The notes beneath the pieces were generated by a model that was given only the letters and a program-made list of their open reading frames with translations, made no database searches and had not been told where the DNA came from. A DNA stretch of 41,679 nt, from the NCBI RefSeq assembly GCF_009695635.1, contig NZ_VUNN01000020.1:1-41679 (forward strand), given 5' to 3'. The position numbers were made by a program, and so were the translations under genes. The stretch comes from Bullifex porci (GTDB taxonomy: Bacteria > Spirochaetota > Spirochaetia > Sphaerochaetales > Sphaerochaetaceae). The number at the start of each line of letters is the position of its first letter. Position 1 is the stretch's first letter. Positions 9,678-18,155 of this stretch are shown one piece after another.

Positions 9678-9785
9678 ATGGATAAAATATTAAAATTTTC
9701 ATTTTTTATATTTATGTGTGAGATTATTTTCAGAATACTAGAATATTCAAGCAATATTAATTTTAAGAAAACTTATCTGAAGTAA
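9678..9785 (+). CDS. Possible 35-aa small ORF (uncertain)
   Basis: ATG at 9678 opens 35 codons ending TAA at 9785. The N-terminal half is hydrophobic (FSFFIFMCEIIF), and the final codons lie inside a near-perfect hairpin. No Shine-Dalgarno is present; TATCAT lies 4 nt upstream. In DNA this A/T-rich a frame of this size can occur by chance. I record it because short hydrophobic ORFs beside stable hairpins are sometimes toxin genes or leader peptides. No homology is recognised. Confidence 0.15.
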   Translation: MDKILKFSFFIFMCEIIFRILEYSSNINFKKTYLK

Positions 9786-9796
9786 GTTTTCTTAAA
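9762..9796. repeat. Near-perfect 14-bp inverted repeat with 7-nt loop
   Basis: The arm TTTAAGAAAACTTA (9762-9775) pairs exactly with TAAGTTTTCTTAAA (9783-9796) around TCTGAAG. There is no T-run on either strand, so it is not an ordinary terminator. It could be a protein-binding palindrome or an RNA stem. Confidence 0.7.
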
Positions 9797-11017
9797 GAAT
9801 GCTGCAAGTAACTATAAGAGAGTCTTTGGTTCAAAATATATGTTTTAACCAATTGCTAATTCTTCTGTGTTTCCTAATCTCAACAAAAGTGCTTCTATTA
9901 CTAATTAGAAGCAGCATTAATATTTTATGGAACTAAATAAGTTAATTATTTCATTAGATCATCTAAGAGCATCATGGAATGCTCAATGAAGATTTTTTTT
10001 TAGAATTGAAAAAATAATAAGAAGAAAAAAGTTTCTAAGAGTTAGCTGTATCATACTAAAAAACTATAGGAAGTTTTCATAAATAATTTGTCAGTATTCT
10101 AACAATGTTAGTTAATGATACATATAGAATAAAACTATAACTTAAATGTGTAATATTAGTTATAGTACTAGCATTCGTAACATCTTAAGAAGCACTAAAA
10201 TAATAAGCAGTAAATAACTGATATATACAACATGTTCTACTTATCGCAATTGATTATAAAAATACCTGAGTTATAGTTTAACTTTTCATTTAGTGTAAAC
10301 TAAAGAGAGAAACCTGTCATAATGAAAACAGTGGAGATATTATTAGATTGTTGAATTTTCTTATCTGTATATCTCAACTTTTATGAATATAAAATGAACT
10401 CGGTTTTATTATGCTTTTTCAAATCCGTTCAGAAATAATAAGTTGATAAATTATTTTAAAACTAATTTATAAGATATTAAAAAGAAATCTGATTGTATAA
10501 AAGTCATGCAGCTACAAGTCTACAGAATAAGGCAGCAGTCAAAGAATTATTTGAAGTTTAAATGATTTTAGGATGAAGCAGCCTCAAATATTGTTTTATA
10601 GTGGTGCTAATACTAAGATAATAAATAAAACTAATAGTGCTTAGGATAATAGTTAGAGATCTACTAGTTACGACAATTGGTGCTAATTATTCTATTACTA
10701 TTTTTACTTATAATTATGTAATAGGGGAGTTTCTAGAAAATTTACTATATTGTCGTGTCTAATTCTTTCATTGCTATTTCTAATATTTATTAAATTAAAA
10801 ATATTTTAGAAAAGGAGTTTGATATTTTAGTTAATGAATAGCTCTAGATTTACCAAAATAATGCATATAGCGTAAGCTAACGGCCTACTTTGCAGAGCCA
10901 AACGGTCGAAATGCGAAGCCAAACGGTCGCCTATTCTTTTATTAATAGCTATGTCTCCATGATAATGGATGTATTCATTCTAAAGGATGAAAATACATTT
11001 ATTAAGGAGGATAATGT

Positions 11018-12640
11018 ATGCTTGATTACAAGGATATCATTATCAAACACTATGCACTTTCACTATCTGGAAGTGAAATTGCCCGACAATTGGGCGTAAG
11101 TAAATCTGGGGTTAATGACTTCTTAAGAGCATTTGACAAATGTGAATCTATTTCCTACCCCCTTCCGCCTGGTATCACAAATTATGGAATCGCAGAGCTT
11201 GTGTATGGTTCCGTACCTGGATCAGGAGGAAGAAATGAAAGTATAGAGTATCCAGACTATGAAGCAGATGCTAGACTCATGGCAACAAGAAAAAACATGA
11301 CTTTGGTTTTTCTTTGGAACAGATACTCTAAAAAATGTGCGGAAGAAGGAAAGCGCTTCTACCAATACCGTCAGTACTGTGAACTCTACAACAAATGGTG
11401 CGAAGAGAATTATGAGACTGCCCACTTTGATGCTGTAATAGCTCAGAAGATGGAGGTTGACTTTGCTGGTCAAACCTTCAACATGACAGATCCTCTTACT
11501 GGGGAAATCATGACTATCGTTGTCTTTGTGGCAATACTTCCGTATTCTCAGTATATTTATGCAGAAGGAATGCTCTCCACAAAAGAACCACAGTGGATTG
11601 AGGTCAATAATCATGCCCTCGATTACTTTGGTGGAGTTCCTGCTTTAGTTGTCTGTGATAATTGTAAACAGGCTGTCACTGTCAATCGGGACTGGATTGA
11701 ACCTGAGTTAAATAAGGATTATGCTGACTGGGCAGAGCACAATGGCACTGTTATTCTTCCAGCAAAGGTTCGTAAGCCGAAGTTCAAAAGCTCTGTAGAA
11801 AATGCAGTGGGCATTCTTGAGAAAGGGTTATTTCACAAACTTGAAGAGCATCAGTATTTTTCGTTGGAACAGTTTAATAGAGATCTCTGGAAGGAACTGG
11901 AGGCTCTGAATAAAGAGCCGTTTAAGAAGAAAGAATACAATAGATACTTCTATTGGGAAGAGGAAAAACTTGAATTGATGCCGCTTCCTTCCATGCATTA
12001 CGAGTACATGGAGAGAAAAACGGCAAAGGTATCAAGCGACTTCCACGTACGCTTTGACAATGCTTATTATAGCGTAGACAAAGCATATCTTCACAAGAAA
12101 GTATCTATCAAGGCTTCTTCAACTGTTGTTCGTATTTATTCTCTTACCGGAGAGTACCTTTGTGAATGGCCTAGAGCAACCCGTAAAGGACAGTGGTCAA
12201 CCAATCCTAATCACTTGCCTGACACATATAAAGGATTTAGCCAGTGGAATGGCCCTTACTTTATACAAAAAGCTCAGCTTGTCGGCAAGAATACTGAGTC
12301 TGTTATTCGCACAATCCTAAAATCTAGACCTTATGAGGTTCAGACTTATCGTATGTGCTTAGGCATACTAAACTTTACAAAAAATTATAGTAATAAAGCA
12401 CTTGAAGAGTGCTGTAAGCAGGCGATTGCACTTAACAAGCAGAAATACACTTTTATCAAGAATACGATATCTGTTATTGCTGATGATCTTGGAGTCGCTG
12501 GATATCGTCACTCCGTACCGTCAAAGAAAGAACTGGTACGAGGTGGATTTGTAATGCCTCCAGAAGCTTCCAGTATTGATACCCTTTTATCACGCAGCAA
12601 ATTTCTTGCTGATCAGATGCGAGAGGAGGTCGATAAATAA
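11018..12640 (+). CDS. istA: IS21-family transposase IstA
   Basis: This DDE transposase cuts and joins the IS ends together with IstB. It is 540 aa. The N-terminal helix-turn-helix (about 16-40, SGSEIARQLGVSKSGVNDFLR) binds the ends. The catalytic core has Asp148 (VDFAG), Asp214 (VCDN) and Glu261 (SSVENAVG), the DDE triad. The C-terminal part carries the beta-barrel domain usual in IstA. The ATG at 11018 has a strong Shine-Dalgarno (AAGGAGG) at 10 nt; the longer upstream frame in another phase is spurious. It joins istB by a TAATG stop-start overlap, so translation is coupled. All key residues are present, so it is probably functional. Confidence 0.94.
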   Translation: MLDYKDIIIKHYALSLSGSEIARQLGVSKSGVNDFLRAFDKCESISYPLPPGITNYGIAELVYGSVPGSGGRNESIEYPDYEADARLMATRKNMTLVFLWNRYSKKCAEEGKRFYQYRQYCELYNKWCEENYETAHFDAVIAQKMEVDFAGQTFNMTDPLTGEIMTIVVFVAILPYSQYIYAEGMLSTKEPQWIEVNNHALDYFGGVPALVVCDNCKQAVTVNRDWIEPELNKDYADWAEHNGTVILPAKVRKPKFKSSVENAVGILEKGLFHKLEEHQYFSLEQFNRDLWKELEALNKEPFKKKEYNRYFYWEEEKLELMPLPSMHYEYMERKTAKVSSDFHVRFDNAYYSVDKAYLHKKVSIKASSTVVRIYSLTGEYLCEWPRATRKGQWSTNPNHLPDTYKGFSQWNGPYFIQKAQLVGKNTESVIRTILKSRPYEVQTYRMCLGILNFTKNYSNKALEECCKQAIALNKQKYTFIKNTISVIADDLGVAGYRHSVPSKKELVRGGFVMPPEASSIDTLLSRSKFLADQMREEVDK

Positions 12641-13377
12641 TGCTTACAGGAACCTCACTAATTAACGAGCTCGTTGATGAACTAAATGAACTAAAGCTTT
12701 CAAAAATGGCTGCTACTTTGGATGATCTGTATCATAAGCCAGGGTTTCTTGAAATGGATCGACTTACTCTTATTGCTGAGTTGATTGGGCCACAGTTTCA
12801 TGAAAAGATCAGTACGACACTTAAGAACCGACTGACAGCAGCACATCTTAAAGGTTCTCCAGAGGAACTATCAGACTGTGTTGATTCTGATAAACGTGAG
12901 TATTTGCCCTCAGGTATAACAGAAGTACTTTCTTCTCTTGATTTCATTGAAAGAGGTTACAATCTATGCATCCTTGGTGAATCAGATGCGGGGAAGTCAT
13001 ATCTTGCAAAAGCAATTGGCATTAAAGCCTGTAATCGGTATAACGTTGGTTACTTCCATAGTGAAGAGTTTTTGGAAAGCATGGTAGCTCTTAAAGAGCA
13101 GGATTACGAGAGATATGCTCGAAAGATGAAGAAGTATCTCAAATGGGAACTGATTATTCTTGACGATTTCCTGCTCCACACAATCATGGATGAGCGGGAG
13201 ATTAAAATCCTTTTTGAGCTATTAGAAAAACGTAACGAACAGAGGAAAAGCACTATTGTTTGTTCTCAGCGGGATCCGGATAACTGGAAGGCTATGATAC
13301 TCAACGATGAGGTATCAGCAAACTCCATTATGAAGAGAGCTACAAAACACTACACAATCAAGATCAATACCCGATAG
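12640..13377 (+). CDS. istB: IS21-family helper ATPase IstB
   Basis: This AAA+ ATPase related to DnaA/DnaC assembles on target DNA and activates IstA. It is 245 aa, the usual length. Walker A is GESDAGKS (113-120), somewhat unusual in its DA where GTG or GCG is common; Walker B is LIILDD (171-176). The sensor region STIVCSQRDPDNW and the C-terminal SIMKRATKHY match the family. The start codon shares one base with the istA stop. It looks intact, in contrast to the istB relic 3.7 kb upstream. Confidence 0.93.
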   Translation: MLTGTSLINELVDELNELKLSKMAATLDDLYHKPGFLEMDRLTLIAELIGPQFHEKISTTLKNRLTAAHLKGSPEELSDCVDSDKREYLPSGITEVLSSLDFIERGYNLCILGESDAGKSYLAKAIGIKACNRYNVGYFHSEEFLESMVALKEQDYERYARKMKKYLKWELIILDDFLLHTIMDEREIKILFELLEKRNEQRKSTIVCSQRDPDNWKAMILNDEVSANSIMKRATKHYTIKINTR

Positions 13378-13472
13378 GTTATGGTCAAATAACAAAAATG
13401 AGCGGCTGTTATGCTCTGCAAAACGGCCGTTCTAAAACGCATTTGCGACCGTCAAATGACGCAAACTGCAAA

Positions 13473-13797
13473 TAATACTAAATGTAGAATATTTTAAATA
13501 AATTCTGTGTTAAAGTTAAATGAAAAAGCATACTAATAAAATAAAATGTATTATTTATTAGTATAGGAATTAGTAAATCGATAATTGTAAATAAAAAACA
13601 AATATACCAAATTAGGATTATTAATAAATATTATTAAATATGATGAAAATTATTATAGAAAATTTTTTATTACTAAACTGTAAAATAATTATATATTATT
13701 TGTAGTGAAAATATTAATAAAACTATAAATATTATATAAAAACAATAGCATTAATAAATCATTTTTTAATCATAGATAATTTATTTGATTTTATTTA
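13473..13797. other. AT-rich spacer between IS21 and parA
   Basis: There is no gene. A perfect 11-bp inverted repeat (ATACTAATAAA 13530-13540, TTTATTAGTAT 13554-13564) is the main structured item; the rest is A/T-rich sequence of low complexity. Confidence 0.6.
13530..13564. repeat. 11-bp perfect inverted repeat upstream of parA
   Basis: The arms at 13530-13540 and 13554-13564 are separated by 13 nt. It lies about 230 bp before the parA promoter and could be a partition or operator site, or a chance AT-rich palindrome. Confidence 0.4.
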
Positions 13798-13826
13798 TTG
13801 TAGCTTTTGATATTTAAGTTTATAAT
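13798..13826 (+). promoter_or_regulatory. parA promoter
   Basis: TTGTAG (13798-13803), a 17-bp spacer and a perfect TATAAT (13821-13826). The transcript would have a roughly 12-nt leader carrying the GGAGG Shine-Dalgarno. Confidence 0.55.
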
Positions 13827-13845
13827 TTTAATTTGTGGAGGATTT

Positions 13846-14610
13846 ATGGCTAAGACTGTCGCATTTCATTTGCAGAAAGGTGGGGTAGGTAAAACAACTA
13901 TATCTGGAACCCTTGCATGTCAGTCTGCGCTTGGTGGTCATAAAACATTAATTGTTGACTGCGATCCTCAAGGTAATATTTCATCTTGGTTTTTAAAAGA
14001 ACCTCCTAAATATGAACTTGCAGATGTCTTACAGGGAAAATGCTATGTTAATGATGCAATAGTGAAAGTACCTGCTGTAGATAATTTATATATTTTACCT
14101 ACCTTTGGTATTGGTGGGACTTTAAAGCTTTATTCTGAAACTAAGCTTGCTGAAGAGCCTTTTGTTTTACAGGACTTAATTGCAGAAGCAAGCGCTGGAT
14201 TTGAGAGAATAGTTCTTGATCTTTCACCAGGCCTTGGCAGATTAGAAAGAAGTGCACTTATTGCTAGTGATGAAGTAGTTTCGCCAATGATAAGTGAAGT
14301 GTTTAGTTTAGATGGTCTTGAAATCTTTATTCATGAACTTGTTAAGATTCGAAAGAATATGAGAGCGAGTGTTAAGCATAACAAGGTTATCATTAATTCT
14401 TATGACTCACGAATTAAGCAGCACAGAGATATATATGCCGCGGCACTAAAGGCAAAGAATTATGAAGTATATTTAATTCCTGTTGACCCTATATTTAGAA
14501 AATGTCAGGAAGCAGGAAAGGCACCTCAGGGTTTTAAAATCAAAGGCCGAGGTATGAAGGACTCTACAATTGCGGCTTTTGAAAAGCTCGATAAAGATAT
14601 TTGGAAGTAA
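13846..14610 (+). CDS. ParA/Soj-type partition ATPase
   Basis: This P-loop ATPase of the ParA/MinD class moves DNA or other cargo. I take the ATG at 13846 (254 aa) because GGAGG lies 4 nt upstream and the conserved sequence starts at once; the frame can be extended to 13807 but without support. The deviant Walker A is KGGVGKTT (11-18), with DCDPQGN as the A' motif and IVLDLSPG as Walker B; the usual DTPP is replaced by DLSPG. A small gene for a candidate partner follows 18 nt later. No replication gene is near, so this may be a plasmid or phage leftover, or a chromosomal orphan pair. Confidence 0.85.
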   Translation: MAKTVAFHLQKGGVGKTTISGTLACQSALGGHKTLIVDCDPQGNISSWFLKEPPKYELADVLQGKCYVNDAIVKVPAVDNLYILPTFGIGGTLKLYSETKLAEEPFVLQDLIAEASAGFERIVLDLSPGLGRLERSALIASDEVVSPMISEVFSLDGLEIFIHELVKIRKNMRASVKHNKVIINSYDSRIKQHRDIYAAALKAKNYEVYLIPVDPIFRKCQEAGKAPQGFKIKGRGMKDSTIAAFEKLDKDIWK

Positions 14611-14628
14611 TAAGGAGAAACAATAAAT

Positions 14629-14871
14629 ATGGCTTTAAAAAAATCAGGTAATGATAATTTGTCAAATGAGTTTTTTAGTCCAAGTGAAACAAAGGCTAAG
14701 GAGGTCTTTGCTTCTGCTCGCCAGGATAAGGAAAAGAAAATATTAACAACCTTTTCTATTGAGCCTTCCTTTAAAACAGAACTAGAAGATCTTTTCGCTG
14801 ATTTAGGTTTAGGTTGGGCTGCTGGTATTAGATTTGCATTGAAAGAGTTTGCAAAGAAATATAAAAATTAA
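14629..14871 (+). CDS. Small 80-aa partner of ParA, possible DNA-binding protein
   Basis: This 80-aa protein follows parA after 18 nt, with AAGGAG upstream of its ATG. The first 45 residues are polar and probably disordered. Residues about 46-80 (FSIEPSFKTELEDLFADLG, then GWAAGIRFALKEF) form a strand-helix-helix pattern reminiscent of ribbon-helix-helix proteins. That fits a small ParB-like centromere-binding and autoregulatory protein of the kind found beside small ParA proteins. This is inference from position and pattern; I recognise no named family. Confidence 0.6.
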   Translation: MALKKSGNDNLSNEFFSPSETKAKEVFASARQDKEKKILTTFSIEPSFKTELEDLFADLGLGWAAGIRFALKEFAKKYKN

Positions 14872-14971
14872 TTATTTTTTTTCATATAAAATTGATTGAT
14901 TAATATTATATGAATTATATAATTTTTAATTAATTTAAATATTATTTTGATTTAAAATAAATATCATAACA

Positions 14972-15433
14972 ATGAAAGCTTTATATAAGTATATTACAGA
15001 AGGCTATTCTGGCGCAGGAATTATAATTACTTATAAAGATGAGGTACTTTTTCAATTAAGAAAGCATCCTCTTTCTTGGGCTTTTATTGGGGGTGGCTAT
15101 GATAAAGCTAAAGATAATAGCTTTTTAGATACTGCTATTAGAGAGCTCTATGAAGAAAGCGGTATTAAAATAAATAAAGAAGAAATTGATAAAAATCCAA
15201 TTCATAGCCTTGGTTTTGGAAAATATAAATGGATTCTTTTTCATATAAGCTTAACAAATCGTCCTACTATTAATGGTGATAAGGAGTACTCCGACGAGTA
15301 TATAAAATATAAATGGGTAAAGATAAATAATTATCGCCAAGAGCTAAATAATAGAGAAAAGAAGCACTATCCACTGTACTTCTTTGTCTCATATCAAATG
15401 AAAGAATTAAAAAGAAGAATTACTTTTTCCTAA
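14972..15433 (+). CDS. Nudix hydrolase
   Basis: This 153-aa protein of the Nudix fold probably hydrolyses a nucleoside diphosphate derivative; the substrate is unknown. The Nudix box is recognisable as GGGYDKAKDN...RELYEESGI (about 40-65), with Arg57, Glu58, Glu61 and Glu62 in place. The first box glutamate is replaced: the aligned residue is Asn49, or Asp48 if one residue is inserted. The catalytic metal ligands REXXEE are kept. No Shine-Dalgarno is seen before the ATG; TAAAAT lies 13 nt upstream. The 3' end overlaps the convergent uvrD gene by 14 nt. Confidence 0.82.
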   Translation: MKALYKYITEGYSGAGIIITYKDEVLFQLRKHPLSWAFIGGGYDKAKDNSFLDTAIRELYEESGIKINKEEIDKNPIHSLGFGKYKWILFHISLTNRPTINGDKEYSDEYIKYKWVKINNYRQELNNREKKHYPLYFFVSYQMKELKRRITFS

Positions 15434-17420
15434 GCTTTTCAAGCATAGCACTTAATGCTGCAAGCTTATCTTCAGTTGAGGTTTCCTCCTCTCCTGCAAC
15501 CTTATTACTTATCAATTGATTAGGAATTTCCTCAATGAATCGGGATGGAAGACAGAGATGGTTTTCTCCCATTCTATCCTTTCTATTTTCACAATAGGTA
15601 ATAGTTAGCTCCTTTTTTGCTCTAGTAACTGCAACATAGAAAAGCCTTCTTTCTTCCTCTATATTTGCCGGATTTTCCTCTAATGCACGGCTAGAAGGGA
15701 TAATATTATCTTCTATTCCTGCTAAATATACAGTATTAAACTCTAGGCCCTTAGCTGCGTGCATAGTCATTAAATTTACTTTACCTTTCTCCACATCACT
15801 ATTTTCTTCACCTAAGATCATAACAAGATTTAGGTAATCACGAAGAGAGGTATCAGGATTAGATTTTTCATAACGACTTATTCTTTGTCTTAAGAATTCT
15901 AATGACTGCATTTTATAGTCAACACTTTTAGGACTATCAGGGTAGTCCTCATGTAGCTTTTCTCTATAGGAAATATCGTCAATAATTGTTGATAGCAAGC
16001 TAGCCTTTTGATTATTTTCAGCTAAATTTTGCCAACCAATTACCATTTGGACAAAGTTTTTTAAAGCCTCTTTTGTCTTTCCACTTACAGGAGCATCGGC
16101 AGCATAAGCAAAATCTGATAGTGCATCAAAAAGAGAGGTTTTCTTTTTATCTGCATGCTGACGAAGCTTTTCAATTGTAACTCTACCAATACCTCTTCTA
16201 GGAGTATTGATAATTCTCAAAAGTGAAACATCGTCATCAATATTTACTATAACCTTTAAATAGCATAGTAGATCACGAATTTCCTTTCTATCAAAGAAGC
16301 TTTGGCCACCAGAAACCTGAGTTGGGATAGAGTTTTCCATCAAGGCTGTTTCAAGCTTTGATAATAATCCATTTGTTCTTACTAGAACTGCAAAGTCAGA
16401 GTAGGCAAGACCCTCCTTTCTAGAGCGATCTTTTATATGCTGAGCTATGTAATATGCTTCCTCTTCCTCATCCTCGTTACTAGTTACATATATTTGACTT
16501 CCCTTAGAGTCCTCTGTCCAGAGCTTCTTTTCCTTTCGCTTTTCATTATGAGTAATTATCGTATTTGCAGCCTCAAGTATATTACCACTACAGCGATAAT
16601 TTCTTTCTAGCTTGAACTCCTTAAGAGTAGGGAAATCATGTTCAAAATTAACAATATTTTGATAGTTAGCGCCACGCCATGAATAAATCGATTGGTCATC
16701 ATCACCAACAACAGCAATATTTTGATATTTCTTTGCTATTAAAGTAATAAACTTATACTGAAGTAAAGAAGTATCCTGGAACTCATCAACTAGAATATAT
16801 TTATAGCGTTCCTGAACAATATTTAATACGTCAGGACGTTTTTCAAATATTTTAATTGGAAGTAAAATTAAATCATCAAAATCTACAACGTTATAGGCCT
16901 TTTGAGTTGCTATAAATTCATTGTAAATCTCTTCTAAGGCGCTATCCTTATTTTGTATTTCCTTATGTCTTTCACACTTTATATCTGAAAAAAGAGCTAA
17001 TAGAGAGCTTATATTATAATTTGAGAGGTCATAGCCAAGTGTTACGATAACATTTCTTAAAAGAGATGTATTATCGTTTGTATCATAAACTGTAAAGTTA
17101 TTTTTATAACCTAAGTACTGGATATATTGCTTTAATAAGCCAAGACCAAAGGAGTGGAAGGTCGTTGCAGTAATGTGTTTATAATTACCCTTAGTTAGCT
17201 CACTAATACGTTCCTTCATCTCCTTAGCTGCTTTATTTGTAAAAGTTAAAGCCAAGATTTCTCTATCCTGGATACCTTGCTCAAGCATATATGCAATTCT
17301 ATAGGTCAGCATCCTAGTTTTACCAGAACCTGCCCCTGCAATTATTAATGAAGGACCATTTATATTCGCTGCAGCTTTTGCCTGCTCACTATTAAGCTCT
17401 TTAACCAAATCTATTGACAT
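15420..17420 (-). CDS. uvrD: UvrD/PcrA/Rep-type superfamily 1 DNA helicase
   Basis: This 3'-5' DNA helicase acts in repair and replication restart. I start it at the ATG at 17420 (666 aa), because a TTGATA-17 bp-TAGCTT promoter overlaps the alternative TTG start at 17459. Motifs in order are the Q-motif region LNSEQAKAA, motif I GAGSGKT, Ia TFTNKAAKEM, II VDEFQDT, III GDDDQSIYSWRGA, IV LERNYRC, V MTMHAAKGLEF and VI EERRLFYVAVTRAK. It is somewhat shorter than E. coli UvrD and closer in length to Rep. It converges on the Nudix gene. Confidence 0.93.
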   Translation of the reverse strand: MSIDLVKELNSEQAKAAANINGPSLIIAGAGSGKTRMLTYRIAYMLEQGIQDREILALTFTNKAAKEMKERISELTKGNYKHITATTFHSFGLGLLKQYIQYLGYKNNFTVYDTNDNTSLLRNVIVTLGYDLSNYNISSLLALFSDIKCERHKEIQNKDSALEEIYNEFIATQKAYNVVDFDDLILLPIKIFEKRPDVLNIVQERYKYILVDEFQDTSLLQYKFITLIAKKYQNIAVVGDDDQSIYSWRGANYQNIVNFEHDFPTLKEFKLERNYRCSGNILEAANTIITHNEKRKEKKLWTEDSKGSQIYVTSNEDEEEEAYYIAQHIKDRSRKEGLAYSDFAVLVRTNGLLSKLETALMENSIPTQVSGGQSFFDRKEIRDLLCYLKVIVNIDDDVSLLRIINTPRRGIGRVTIEKLRQHADKKKTSLFDALSDFAYAADAPVSGKTKEALKNFVQMVIGWQNLAENNQKASLLSTIIDDISYREKLHEDYPDSPKSVDYKMQSLEFLRQRISRYEKSNPDTSLRDYLNLVMILGEENSDVEKGKVNLMTMHAAKGLEFNTVYLAGIEDNIIPSSRALEENPANIEEERRLFYVAVTRAKKELTITYCENRKDRMGENHLCLPSRFIEEIPNQLISNKVAGEEETSTEDKLAALSAMLEKLRKK

Positions 17421-17430
17421 ACAAGGATGA

Positions 17431-17459
17431 AAGCTATCAATTAATTTGTTTATTATCAA
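17431..17459 (-). promoter_or_regulatory. uvrD promoter
   Basis: On the minus strand: TTGATA (17454-17459), a 17-bp spacer and TAGCTT (17431-17436), ending 10 nt before the ATG. The same TAGCTT -10 appears before the hemolysin III gene. Confidence 0.45.
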
Positions 17460-17669
17460 GTAGTGCTTGTAGAGAGAAAAAGCTCTTAGCTTTATCTATT
17501 TTGTAGTTAAATAAAGGGTTATCTAAGTTAAGGTTTTTTATAAAATCTTTTAAAAATCCTTGAGCTTTTAAATGTCACTTTTTAAATTATTTATATAATT
17601 TAATAGATTTTCTTCATACAATACACAAAGTGTATCTAATCTTCATTTAATACTATTCATTCTTCAGCT
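17460..17669. other. Intergenic region between uvrD and the tolC remnant
   Basis: A/T-rich DNA between divergent transcription units. I see no gene and no stable hairpin; only the flanking promoters are recognisable. Confidence 0.6.
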
Positions 17670-17697
17670 TTGATTCATCAAAAAAGAAGCTTAATAC
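17670..17697 (+). promoter_or_regulatory. Possible promoter of the old efflux operon
   Basis: TTGATT (17670-17675), a 16-bp spacer and TAATAC (17692-17697) lie 32 nt before the tolC-like ATG, leaving room for its AGGAGG site. Confidence 0.4.
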
Positions 17698-17729
17698 GAA
17701 TAAAGTTCTTAAGCTAGGAGGGATTAAAG

Positions 17730-18155
17730 ATGAAAAAGATAATCATATTATTGTTTATCACTCTATCCTTAGGTTCTTTATTTGCTAAAGAGGTTACTAT
17801 TAATGATGCAATTGAAAGTACAAAGCTTAATAGTATTTCTCTTGCTATTGAAAAAGAACAATTAGAGCAAAGCCTTCGTTCTGCGTCGGTATTATCATCG
17901 TACTTGCCAAATATTTCCTTAACGGGTACAGCTACAACTACTGGATCTGCTATTACAGGAACCTTTACACCACTTAGTGCAAATGTAAATGCAGGTATAA
18001 GCTGGAGTATAGGAACATCTTTAATCGGGAAGAAAGAAAGTGCTGCTATACAAAGAACTCTTGCAGAGCTAACATATAGTAGTAGTGCTCAATCTGTTGA
18101 GTCAGCTGCAGTATCGTCCTATCTTTAACTTGCAAGAACATTAGTTAACAACCTT
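17730..18155 (+). pseudogene. 5' remnant of a TolC-family outer-membrane efflux gene
   Basis: An ATG with a strong Shine-Dalgarno (AGGAGG) opens a secretory signal peptide (MKKIIILLFITLSLGSLFA) and the start of a TolC-type protein (VTINDAIESTKLNSISLAIEKE, then LPNISLTG). After 132 codons a TAA at 18126-18128 interrupts the frame, but the same frame continues after it with LARTLVNN, the helix expected next in TolC proteins. So the stop is a nonsense mutation in a formerly open gene. About ten codons later homology jumps to an RND pump. A full TolC needs over 400 residues; this fragment cannot form a barrel. Confidence 0.8.

Larger units (their letters stand above)
8960..10861. other. 1.9-kb AT-rich, gene-free region
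   Basis: No frame of convincing length or composition is present. Visible items are a terminator-like hairpin near 9015-9050, a tiny 35-codon frame at 9678-9785, a near-perfect hairpin at 9762-9796 and a small 6-bp stem near 9893. Gene-like composition with stops in every frame (for example about 10440-10720) suggests long-decayed coding DNA, but nothing is recognisable. Confidence 0.5.
10862..13472 (+). mobile_element. IS21-family insertion sequence, intact istA-istB
   Basis: The element holds complete istA and istB genes in the order and overlap typical of IS21. The ends carry several short repeats. AACGGCC-N-TTTGCAGAGC occurs inverted at about 10879-10900 (left) and 13414-13432 (right). 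AACGGTCGAAATGCG on the left answers GACGGTCGCAAATGCG on the right strand. The left also has two direct copies of AGCCAAACGGTCG. The outermost TTTGCAG repeats lie at 10889-10895 and 13466-13472. The exact tips are uncertain, and I found no target duplication. Its GC content is clearly higher than the surrounding DNA. Confidence 0.85.

Noticed and set aside
10890-11099. A 69-codon frame before istA
   Set aside because: It covers the IS21 left-end repeats and overlaps istA in another phase; no Shine-Dalgarno and no protein-like pattern.
10880-13480. A target-site duplication flanking the IS21 element
   Set aside because: For each plausible pair of tips the 4-8 bases outside do not match.
17421-17459. 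An upstream TTG start for uvrD
   Set aside because: It overlaps a plausible TTGATA -35 box, so it would not be in the mRNA; family homology begins after the ATG at 17420.
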